Shown here: positions 1-6,242 of the stretch, piece by piece
Position numbering within the stretch: position 1 is the stretch's first letter
Layout of the letters: each line of letters begins with the position of its first letter
DNA from: Opitutaceae bacterium
GTDB lineage: Bacteria > Verrucomicrobiota > Verrucomicrobiia > Opitutales > Opitutaceae
DNA length: 8,727 bases
Direction of reading: 5' to 3'
NCBI GenBank assembly: GCA_016763045.1
Contig: JAESUN010000047.1
Span: 1-8,727 of the forward strand
Notes under the pieces: generated by a model
Databases searched by the model: none
What the model was told of the DNA's origin: nothing
What the model saw: the letters and a program-made list of their open reading frames with translations, nothing else
Translations under genes and position numbers: made by a program

Positions 1-34
1 GAAGAAACTGATCACTAGCTTCAGTTAATCGACC

Positions 35-60
35 CGAAGACGGAAAGTTTTCCGTCTTCG
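35..60. terminator. Perfect 12-bp inverted repeat, possible terminator
   Basis: The arms at 35-46 (CGAAGACGGAAA) and 49-60 (TTTCCGTCTTCG) are exact reverse complements around a 2-nt centre, so the hairpin would have about a 10-bp stem and a small loop. It lies 18 nt past the stop codon of the minus-strand DoxX gene, where a terminator is expected. Read on the minus strand, no U-run follows the stem. Read on the plus strand, a moderately T-rich stretch (67-80) follows after a few bases, so it may instead end a plus-strand gene left of the window, or act in both directions. The hairpin is certain from sequence; the terminator role is inferred. Confidence 0.55.
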
Positions 61-78
61 AACTAGTCTTTGTTCGTT

Positions 79-504
79 TTACTCGCTCTCTTCCGATTTA
101 CATCCGGAACAACAGCACCTCTCAGCTTTGCAGGCGAGAACACCGGAATAAGCAGGTTTATGAGCAATTAAAAGAACTAGATTAAGAGCCCCTACCAAAG
201 CAGCTAACCCGATCCCACTGATATCGTGAAAGATATGAAACAGCAACATATTCACTACAACGGGTGCCAAAAGAATAAGCGCCAGAGCAGAAAACCTGTT
301 TATTAAAAGAAGGAACCCCACTAGTATTTCGACGATTCCAACAGCCTGAAAAATATAACCTGTTTGTCCAAAACCCGCCATGACATCCGCCGCAGAGCCC
401 TGCATCTCGGGCATAGGCATATAGCCCAAAAATTTGTTCAGGCCAAAAACAAGAAGAAGCACAGCTAAAAGAAGCCGGGCGATAAGAAAGCACTTATTAT
501 TCAT
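79..504 (-). CDS. DoxX-family membrane protein with Cys-rich C-terminal tail
   Basis: A 141-residue integral membrane protein. Four hydrophobic segments are visible at about residues 6-24, 50-68, 72-92 and 96-115. The first ends in a G-L-N-K motif typical of DoxX/DoxD-like proteins (the MauE/DoxX superfamily), and size and topology also fit. DoxX-type proteins are linked to thiol or quinone redox chemistry, but most members, probably including this one, have no assigned substrate. The tail after the last membrane segment is unusual: Cys at 125, 130, 131, 132 and 135 (C-x4-C-C-C-x2-C) followed by an acidic end, which could bind metal or undergo redox change. The ATG has no SD motif upstream (the bases just before it read ACTCCT). 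It is divergent from the GDPD gene and ends just before the hairpin at 35-60. Family assignment is fairly secure; function is not. Confidence 0.8.
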   Translation of the reverse strand: MNNKCFLIARLLLAVLLLVFGLNKFLGYMPMPEMQGSAADVMAGFGQTGYIFQAVGIVEILVGFLLLINRFSALALILLAPVVVNMLLFHIFHDISGIGLAALVGALNLVLLIAHKPAYSGVLACKAERCCCSGCKSEESE

Positions 505-640
505 AGGAGTTTTATTTTGGGGTATGACACTTAGGGTTAACTAAAAGATTACCATACTCACAAAACGGAATGAATCCAATCAAAGAAACAAATTAGAGCT
601 TAATTTGCTTTTCTCTACCTCGTTGATCCTTACGTTCTTT
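505..640. promoter_or_regulatory. Divergent intergenic region, no resolved promoter
   Basis: This short region separates the divergent starts of the DoxX gene (minus) and the GDPD gene (plus), so both must be transcribed from here if they have their own promoters. It is AT-rich and contains a GTTAAC palindrome around 535-540 inside a weak TTAG/CTAA dyad. I could not match a convincing -35/-10 pair with proper spacing on either strand. A TTG at 605, in frame with the GDPD gene, could extend that protein by 12 residues into this region. Confidence 0.35.
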
Positions 641-1456
641 ATGGACATGCCCCCTATGACCCCTCCCCTTAAATCTCTTTATCAAGACCCGGAAAGAATC
701 ATCGTCACCGCCCATCGGGGGTTTTCGGGAGAATATCCGGAAAACACGCTTCTTGCCTTCACCAAAGCGATCGAACTAGGCGTCGACATCCTCGAATTCG
801 ATATTCGAGGAACAAGCGATGGCATACCCATCATCCTGCATGATGAAACCGTTGACAGGACAACAAACGGAAAGGGCTCACCCCTCAATTTCACACTAGC
901 AGAATTACAAAAGCTGAATGCCTCTCTCTGGCAAGGGGCGCATAACTCAGGAAAACGACTATCAAAACCTGCTCATCCCGATGTCATCATCCCCACCTTC
1001 GAAGAACTACTTCAAGTGGCTGCCGGAAAAGTCGGATTAAATATCCAACTCTATGATACAAATGAACCCCTTTTGACAAAAATCTGCCAGTTGTATCAAT
1101 CCTACGACCTTTACGATTCAGGATACCTCACGGTAAGCACATTTCAAGAAGTAGCCAAAATACGAGCCTCCGATCCACGAATCGAAATATGCGTTCTCGA
1201 AGATCAATGGGAAATGAGTCCCAAAACTCTGCAAAGACATCTGGACCACGGCCTCACATTCATTCAACCCGGCCGCCAAAGCACCACTCCAGAGCTCTGC
1301 CAGGCCATTCAGGAGAAAAACCTCTGTGCCAATATGTTTTATTCCAACACAGATGAAGACAATCGACGGTACATCAAAATGGGGCTACGAGGGATTCTAA
1401 CAGACTGCCCGAATATCCTCCTGCAAACAATCAAGGATCTCAAAGTAACTCAATGA
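641..1456 (+). CDS. Glycerophosphodiester phosphodiesterase (GDPD) family protein
   Basis: A TIM-barrel GDPD-like protein, 271 residues from the ATG at 641. ATGs at 647 and 656 and a TTG at 605 are alternatives, and none has a clear SD. The family hydrolyses glycerophosphodiesters to glycerol-3-phosphate and an alcohol. Visible landmarks are the H25-R26-G signature followed by P-E-N-T, the E52-x-D54 metal pair, the catalytic H67 in I-L-H-D, and near the C-terminus the G-I-L-T-D-C-P segment usual for the family. The strand that normally reads N-I-E-I-K reads N-I-Q-L-Y here (Q136, Y138), so one metal-ligand Glu and the following Lys are missing; activity or substrate may differ from classical UgpQ/GlpQ. 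No signal peptide is seen, so it is probably cytoplasmic. Its stop overlaps the next start (ATGA), indicating translational coupling to the amidohydrolase. Fold secure; substrate unknown. Confidence 0.85.
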   Translation: MDMPPMTPPLKSLYQDPERIIVTAHRGFSGEYPENTLLAFTKAIELGVDILEFDIRGTSDGIPIILHDETVDRTTNGKGSPLNFTLAELQKLNASLWQGAHNSGKRLSKPAHPDVIIPTFEELLQVAAGKVGLNIQLYDTNEPLLTKICQLYQSYDLYDSGYLTVSTFQEVAKIRASDPRIEICVLEDQWEMSPKTLQRHLDHGLTFIQPGRQSTTPELCQAIQEKNLCANMFYSNTDEDNRRYIKMGLRGILTDCPNILLQTIKDLKVTQ

Positions 1457-2277
1457 ACTGGCATACGATCGCAAGTATTCAACCTCCTTATTTTGATGAA
1501 AAATCCCATCAAAATAATGAGAAAAGCATTCAAGCAGGACTACAATATCTGAAGGAAGCATTGAACATGGGAGCGTCCGTAGCCTGCCTTCCAGAGTTTT
1601 TTAACATCCTGGGGGTTGCGGATGCTGAAATGCATAAGACAAGCCAAAATGCGGATCTGATACATAACGAAATCCGGGCATTAGCCGCAAAACATAGCGC
1701 CTATATCATCCTGCCCCTACTCGAGGAAAAAGAAGGAAGCTTTTTCAACAGAGCCTATCTCGTTGGACCCGACGGACAAGACATCGGCCATTATGACAAA
1801 ACCCAAACAACCCTCAGCGAAAGAGAATATCTATCTGTCTCCGCTGGAAATAGCGTCAAAGTATTCGAGACTGAGATAGGAAAAATAGGGATCGTCATTT
1901 GCTACGACATTTATTTTCCAGAAATTTTCAACGAACTGAGACAACAAAAAGTCGACATCATCTTTTTCCCATCCCTCCAACGCGCAGAGCACGAAACAGC
2001 GAATGAATCCCTGATCAAAGCCCGAGCAATGGATACACAAGCCTACCTTGTCCGATCCAGCTTTGGTCGCCCCATCAATACCCACTGGCAGCCAGGTATG
2101 ATGTTTGGACAATCTTCAATCATCCATCCAGACGGAACAGTTCTCGCCAATGCAGGGCATTTTGAAGGGATGGGGCTTGCCCGAATCAAATTACCCTTCG
2201 AATGGAAGAAACCCCGATGCAGTGGCTATCCCGTTCAATCCGTCCGAGACTACCTAGACGATGACAGAAAAAGCTAA
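1453..2277 (+). CDS. Nitrilase-superfamily carbon-nitrogen hydrolase
   Basis: A 274-residue enzyme of the nitrilase superfamily, which uses a Glu-Lys-Cys triad to cleave amide, carbamoyl or nitrile C-N bonds. The triad is intact: E48 in L-P-E-F-F, K116 in Y-D-K-T-Q, and nucleophile C150 in V-I-C-Y-D-I-Y-F-P-E. E123 or E125 is a candidate for the second conserved Glu. The C-terminal half keeps the G-Q-S-S-I-I-H-P-D-G-T segment usual in amidase-type members. The tryptophan/glutamine form around the Cys seen in N-carbamoylputrescine amidase (C-W-D-Q-W) is absent, so I would not call it AguB; omega-amidase, ureidopropionase-like or another amidase all remain possible. No signal peptide is visible, so it is predicted to be cytoplasmic. 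The start overlaps the GDPD stop by 4 nt, and translation ends in tandem stops TAA-TAG. Family certain, substrate unknown. Confidence 0.88.
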   Translation: MNWHTIASIQPPYFDEKSHQNNEKSIQAGLQYLKEALNMGASVACLPEFFNILGVADAEMHKTSQNADLIHNEIRALAAKHSAYIILPLLEEKEGSFFNRAYLVGPDGQDIGHYDKTQTTLSEREYLSVSAGNSVKVFETEIGKIGIVICYDIYFPEIFNELRQQKVDIIFFPSLQRAEHETANESLIKARAMDTQAYLVRSSFGRPINTHWQPGMMFGQSSIIHPDGTVLANAGHFEGMGLARIKLPFEWKKPRCSGYPVQSVRDYLDDDRKS

Positions 2278-2298
2278 TAGGCCCTTTCTTAAAAACTC

Positions 2299-3357
2299 AT
2301 GAGACCCAATCGATTACAGCCCTCCTTGATTATCGCCCTCCTGCTCTCTTTTTTTATCGAAGACACTGCTCAGGCAACCGCCAAAACGGAAGACCTCACC
2401 ATCGGTAAAACATGGTGCGCCACATCAACAGCCCTAACAGATGGTGGACGAATTGATGCCATCGATTATCTGGGTGATGGAGTCGTCATTGCCGGAACAC
2501 GCAACCCCATTCCCCGCATCATTTATAAAAGTGAGGATTACGGGAATACTTGGAAAACGATTGGCCCAGTAACCGACAGAGGTTTTATCACCTGCATCGC
2601 AGGCTACAAAGGCGGCATCGCTTACCTCCTGGAAGGTTACAATACCCATGTCTGGAAAACGGAAGACTATGGAGAGACCTGGAAAGATCTAGGCAGAGTT
2701 GCCGAATCCAAAAATACTGAAGGCTACGCAAATGCGTATAGCCTCATCGTCACCACAAATGGAACCGTGCTGGTAGCGACCGCTCAATCAGCCGGAGGCC
2801 ATATCATCCGCTCTACCGATGGAGGCAACACCTGGACAGATATCGGAAGCATCTCCGAAAGAGCCCTTTACCGCTTAACCAGAATAAACGGAGGCATCCT
2901 GGCAAACGGATGGGCTGGGACCATCTACCTCAGCACCGATGATGGACAAACCTGGGAAACAGAACGTCATCTCAGTGAGACAGACTTATACGCGACAGAG
3001 TATCTCGGCGATGGCATCATATTGCAGGGAGATAAAGCCGGACGACTCTTTCGGAGCCATGATAACGGCTTAACCTGGGAGCACTTGGGCATCATCGGTG
3101 ATGCAACTGACGATCTCGTTAATCTCGGAAACGGAAACGTCGTCCTAACAACCTACACAAAAGAAAAAAACATCTATCATTCCAGTGATTACGGAAAAAC
3201 ATGGATTAACCTGGGACCTCCCGCCACCGAGAACGACGATTGGTTTGATCACGTCATTTCTTTTGAGCATCAGGGTGAATTCATTGCTGTCGGAGGAACC
3301 AACAAAGGGTACCTCATGACCACCTGTCCCGACCCAGAGACAAAACTGACTCACTGA
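2299..3357 (+). CDS. Secreted Asp-box (BNR-repeat) beta-propeller protein
   Basis: A 352-residue protein with an N-terminal signal peptide: basic start (M-R-P-N-R), a hydrophobic core at about 9-20, and likely cleavage near the Ala-rich stretch at 24-28. Six Asp boxes (S/T-x-D-x-G-x-T-W) are visible at 78-85, 121-128, 172-179, 212-219, 253-260 and 295-302, spaced 40-51 residues apart, the period of one beta-propeller blade. A degenerate seventh (I-G-K-T-W, about 35-39) precedes them, suggesting a six- or seven-bladed propeller. Asp boxes occur in sialidases and in many other secreted proteins; the sialidase Arg-Ile-Pro signature and catalytic Arg triad are not evident, so sialidase activity should not be assumed. 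Export to the periplasm or outside is inferred. It starts 21 nt after the amidohydrolase, same strand, probably in one operon. No SD is seen. It could be a binding or scaffold protein, or a glycan- or lipid-linked enzyme. Confidence 0.8.
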   Translation: MRPNRLQPSLIIALLLSFFIEDTAQATAKTEDLTIGKTWCATSTALTDGGRIDAIDYLGDGVVIAGTRNPIPRIIYKSEDYGNTWKTIGPVTDRGFITCIAGYKGGIAYLLEGYNTHVWKTEDYGETWKDLGRVAESKNTEGYANAYSLIVTTNGTVLVATAQSAGGHIIRSTDGGNTWTDIGSISERALYRLTRINGGILANGWAGTIYLSTDDGQTWETERHLSETDLYATEYLGDGIILQGDKAGRLFRSHDNGLTWEHLGIIGDATDDLVNLGNGNVVLTTYTKEKNIYHSSDYGKTWINLGPPATENDDWFDHVISFEHQGEFIAVGGTNKGYLMTTCPDPETKLTH

Positions 3358-3641
3358 ATAAAAAACCATGCACCAAAGCTTTTGTCTTTCCTCGTCAAAT
3401 AGACGCGATCTCTAGTATCCACATTTATTGACAGTCTTTAGGGAAAATGCGGTGCTCTTTTTAAGTAAGCTAAGGAAGGTGTGATGAATTTTTCCGTATC
3501 GAGATCAGGTCTTCTCTAAGAGGAACTCTAACCGAAATCTGATACTGCCCAGAATAAGAGAAATTTTGATGGGACTATAAAGCTGAAGTGCGTATTCACA
3601 TCGACTTGTCTGGTGACCATAATCACTTTTCCGGTTCGCAC
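3358..3641. other. Intergenic region with an isolated SD-like site and an 11-codon ORF
   Basis: This 284-nt gap lies between the Asp-box gene and the EamA transporter gene. No strong intrinsic terminator follows the Asp-box stop; only a 4-bp CGTC/GACG dyad (3393-3405) is present. A TTGACA hexamer sits at 3428-3433 but lacks a good -10 at 16-18 nt. At 3471-3481 the sequence TAAGGAAGGTG matches the anti-SD complement with one extra A. It is followed at 3484 by an ATG opening an 11-codon ORF (M-N-F-S-V-S-R-S-G-L-L) that stops at 3517-3519. It could be a leader peptide, a gene remnant or chance. A GTG at 3588 would extend the transporter by 18 residues, but that extension is polar and not family-like. 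Confidence 0.4.
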
Positions 3642-4529
3642 ATGAAACACCTGAAAGCATCCTCCGGAATTCTTACCACCATAACCCTCCTTTTATGGGC
3701 CTCGGCATTTTCCGGTATTCGAGTCGCGCTTGAAGACTACTCTCCAGAACACCTCGGTCTGTTGCGTTACGGAATAGCCTCCATCGCAACTCTCTTCCTC
3801 TGCTTTTTCTGGCGGCCTCAATTTCCAAAATTAAAAGATTGGCCCCATTTCTTTCTGACGGGATTGATCATCGTCCCCGTCTACACCATTTCCATCAACT
3901 ATGCAGAGCAAACCATCAGTGCGGGATCAACGAGCTTCATCATCAGTCTCGTCCCCGTCATCACTGGCTTTTTCGCGCCGATCATCTTAAAAGAAGCCCC
4001 TGAAAAAGGAACTTGGATAGGTCTCGCTTTTTGTATCCCGGGCATCGCACTCATTTCCTTTGGAGAAGGAGATTCCTTCACTTTCTCAATAGGAGTCGCC
4101 TGGGGTTGCCTCAGCGCCCTTTCGGGAGCCACGACAATCCTACTGCAAAAGTCTCTCCTAAAGACATACGATGGATACACCGTCTCCGCGTGGACCATGT
4201 GGACAGGGACTTTTTTCATGCTTTTCTTCCTCCCAGGATTAAAAACAAGTATCGGACAAGCTTCTCTTTCGTCCACCCTTTCCGTCATCTACCTCGGTAT
4301 TTTCCCTGGAGCCATTGCCTATATCACTTTTGCCATGGCAATGAAAAACCTATCCGCAGCACGCATCTCTAGATTTCTTTTTCTCATCCCAATTCTTTCA
4401 CTGATTGTTGCCTTTTTCTGGCTACGAGAAATACCGACGACCTTAACATTGGCAGGTGGAGGTATTACCCTGGCAGGAGTCATCCTGAGTCAACGAAAGC
4501 CCACAAAGAGAAGCCGCCAACCGAGTTAA
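3642..4529 (+). CDS. EamA/DMT-family transporter
   Basis: A 295-residue inner-membrane protein of the drug/metabolite transporter superfamily, built from two EamA repeats. Ten hydrophobic segments can be drawn at roughly 10-28, 40-57, 68-85, 95-116, 124-141, 147-168, 181-199, 213-230, 243-260 and 267-284. Family landmarks are the L-L-W-A-S-A-F segment in helix 1, L-R-Y at the start of helix 2, an acidic K-E-A-P after helix 4, and the matching W-L-R-E-I-P after helix 9, ending in a short basic tail. These proteins usually export metabolites or amino acids; the substrate cannot be read from sequence. I chose the ATG at 3642 because membrane helix 1 follows it directly; a GTG at 3588 would add a polar 18-residue extension. 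It ends 5 nt from the convergent xerC stop. Family confident, substrate unknown. Confidence 0.88.
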   Translation: MKHLKASSGILTTITLLLWASAFSGIRVALEDYSPEHLGLLRYGIASIATLFLCFFWRPQFPKLKDWPHFFLTGLIIVPVYTISINYAEQTISAGSTSFIISLVPVITGFFAPIILKEAPEKGTWIGLAFCIPGIALISFGEGDSFTFSIGVAWGCLSALSGATTILLQKSLLKTYDGYTVSAWTMWTGTFFMLFFLPGLKTSIGQASLSSTLSVIYLGIFPGAIAYITFAMAMKNLSAARISRFLFLIPILSLIVAFFWLREIPTTLTLAGGGITLAGVILSQRKPTKRSRQPS

Positions 4530-4534
4530 GAGAA

Positions 4535-5476
4535 TCAGGCTCTTGGGTGCGCCTTTTGATACGCTTCCTTCAAGCGTCCAATGCTCACATGCGTGTAGAT
4601 CTGAGTTGTCGAGAGACTCGCATGCCCGAGGAGATCCTGAACCAACCTCAGATCTGCCCCATTGTTTAACAGATGAGTTGCGTAGGAGTGCCTGATTTTA
4701 TGAGGTGTGATATCTGCGGGTAAGTCGGCTAGAGCCAGGTAGCGTTTCAAAAACAACTGCACCTGCCTCGCCGAAATCCTCTTATGCTGAGGCGTCACCA
4801 CCACGGGATCCTCATAGGCAACCTTCTGAGCAAATTCCTTTTTAAATTTCTTGAGAACGCTCATCGCCACCCGGCCCAAAGGACAAAGACGCTCCTTCTT
4901 CCCCTTACCCATGACACGGGCAACTCCCGATTTAAAATCGATTTGGCCGTAATTTAACCCAACCAGCTCGCTCACTCGCAAACCACCACCGTAAAGAAGC
5001 TCCATTGCAAGACGGTCTCTCCAAGCAAAAAAAGGATCGATAGACTCATTTTCCAATAAAAGCTGAGGCCCGTTCAACAAAAGCTTCATCTGCTTCTCCG
5101 TCAAAAACTTCGGCAGAGGCCTGTCCAATTTCGGAAGCGACAGCCCTAGAGCAGGATTTTGGGTCATCTTACCCATTTTTCGCCAATACCGAAAAAAGGA
5201 TCTCAATCCAGATAATCGATTATGTAACGTTCGCTTCGAAATAGAATGTTGGGCTTCAATTAAATAATCCCGCAAATCCCTCGTTGAGAGAAGATCCAAC
5301 TCTCCCTTCCAGCGTTTCTGACTCTCCAGCCAACTGAAAAACTCGATGACGGCATGTCGATAATTCCTCAGCGTATTATCTGAAAGTCGTCGTTCACCAG
5401 CAATGAAGGCACAGAAAGGCTCCAGCCAAGGCGAAATCCTGACTAATAATTCCTCAATTTCTGATGCCTCTTTCAT
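4535..5476 (-). CDS. xerC: Tyrosine recombinase XerC/XerD
   Basis: A 313-residue tyrosine recombinase. The N-terminal SAM-like core-binding domain (about 15-105) carries the L-S-x-N-T-L-R-N-Y motif. The catalytic domain (about 120-313) has the full active site: R167 in G-L-R-V-S-E-L, K191 in the G-K-G-K-K-E-R hairpin, H259 and R262 in H-K-I-R-H, H285 in L-G-H-A-S-L, and nucleophile Y294 in I-Y-T-H-V. Xer recombinases resolve chromosome dimers at dif sites near the terminus, usually as a XerC-XerD pair with FtsK. Length and motifs fit a chromosomal Xer rather than a phage or transposon integrase, and no attachment site or mobile gene is seen nearby. XerC versus XerD is not certain from sequence alone. 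The start lies 15 nt after the mazG stop, same strand, so the two are probably cotranscribed. No SD is visible. Confidence 0.93.
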   Translation of the reverse strand: MKEASEIEELLVRISPWLEPFCAFIAGERRLSDNTLRNYRHAVIEFFSWLESQKRWKGELDLLSTRDLRDYLIEAQHSISKRTLHNRLSGLRSFFRYWRKMGKMTQNPALGLSLPKLDRPLPKFLTEKQMKLLLNGPQLLLENESIDPFFAWRDRLAMELLYGGGLRVSELVGLNYGQIDFKSGVARVMGKGKKERLCPLGRVAMSVLKKFKKEFAQKVAYEDPVVVTPQHKRISARQVQLFLKRYLALADLPADITPHKIRHSYATHLLNNGADLRLVQDLLGHASLSTTQIYTHVSIGRLKEAYQKAHPRA

Positions 5477-5491
5477 TGCGAAAGTATTCTA

Positions 5492-6154
5492 CTAACCGCT
5501 TTGATGATGCTCTTCGATCACCGTTGTAATCTTCTTGGTATAATCTCTCAACGCAGATTCCGGATCAATGCCCGCACTGCGACAAGCAGCGGCCACTTCA
5601 AAAAGCCGCCGCCCCGCTTCCTCTGCCGTCAAGTTGACCGCAATTTCGTCCACCTTCTCTTCATTAAAAGCACCCTCCACCTTAAGCTCTTTTTTATCTA
5701 TCTGCTTGATGATTTCCATCGTTCGCAAAAGAGCCGGCAAGATTGGGGGTAATTCCTTAAAAAGACCATCGGACTGCGTTCCATTCTTTTTCTCTGATTG
5801 CTTAATCTCATCCCATTGGACGAGAACTTCATCACTGGTAGAGAGCTTATTTTCACCAAAAACATGAGGATGTCGCCTAATCAGCTTTTCATTAATATCC
5901 TTGGCAACAGCCTCTAAATCGAAAAGGCCTGCTTCTTCCGCTAATTGAGCGTGAAAAAGGACCTGCAGCAAAACATCTCCTAATTCTTCTCTCATATGAT
6001 CCATATCCATCCGATCAATCGTATCGATCAATTCACAGCATTCCTCTATAAGACAGATGCGTAACGACTGGTGATCCTGCTCCTGATCCCAGGGACAACC
6101 ACCTGGTCCACGTAATTTAGCGACAATTTCCCGAAGTTCGTTCACAGCACTCAT
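5492..6154 (-). CDS. mazG: Nucleoside triphosphate pyrophosphohydrolase MazG
   Basis: A 220-residue all-alpha NTP pyrophosphatase that hydrolyses (d)NTPs to NMP and PPi, cleansing nucleotide pools. The first MazG domain is complete: G-G-C-P-W-D-Q-E-Q near the start, E37-E38-x-x-E41, and E57-x-x-D60 in E-E-L-G-D, the metal-binding set. The R-R-H-P-H-V-F segment follows at about 93-99. The second domain (about 140-220) is recognisable by G-I-D-P-E-S-A-L-R, but its usual G-D-L-L-F reads G-R-R-L-F (R182 for the metal-binding Asp), and it is shorter than in the roughly 263-residue E. coli enzyme. I chose the ATG at 6154, next to the conserved start of the domain; an ATG at 6214 would add 20 residues with no family match. 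It is divergent from trpC and precedes xerC by 15 nt. Confidence 0.93.
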   Translation of the reverse strand: MSAVNELREIVAKLRGPGGCPWDQEQDHQSLRICLIEECCELIDTIDRMDMDHMREELGDVLLQVLFHAQLAEEAGLFDLEAVAKDINEKLIRRHPHVFGENKLSTSDEVLVQWDEIKQSEKKNGTQSDGLFKELPPILPALLRTMEIIKQIDKKELKVEGAFNEEKVDEIAVNLTAEEAGRRLFEVAAACRSAGIDPESALRDYTKKITTVIEEHHQSG

Positions 6155-6242
6155 TACCTCGGAGTAAAACACTCTTACTGAAAAGCACACCCATTTTTTT
6201 CTTCCCCCCATCAAAAGTTTCCTCTCTCTTCAATATAACCTA

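Noticed and set aside
605..640. TTG start for the GDPD gene giving a hydrophobic N-terminus (possible signal peptide)
   Set aside because: The 12 added residues lack basic residues and a cleavage site and are too short for a signal peptide; the ATG at 641 is simpler.
1453..2277. N-carbamoylputrescine amidase (AguB) call for the amidohydrolase
   Set aside because: The sequence around the nucleophile is C-Y-D-I-Y-F-P-E, not the C-W-D-Q-W-F-P-E form I associate with AguB, and no agmatine pathway genes are nearby.
2299..3357. Sialidase call for the Asp-box protein
   Set aside because: Asp boxes are structural motifs shared by many propellers; the sialidase Arg-Ile-Pro signature and catalytic Arg triad are not evident.
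3371..3385. CAAAGCTTTTG near-palindrome as terminator of the Asp-box gene
   Set aside because: It has no loop and no GC-rich stem, so it cannot form a standard intrinsic terminator hairpin.
3428..3456. TTGACA hexamer as the -35 of a promoter for the EamA transporter
   Set aside because: The bases 16-18 nt downstream (around GGTGCT) do not resemble TATAAT; the TTTTTAA further on would need a spacer of about 24 nt.
4535..5476. Tyrosine recombinase as sign of an integrated mobile element
   Set aside because: Length, motifs and its mazG neighbour fit a housekeeping Xer protein; no attachment repeats, phage or transposon genes are seen.
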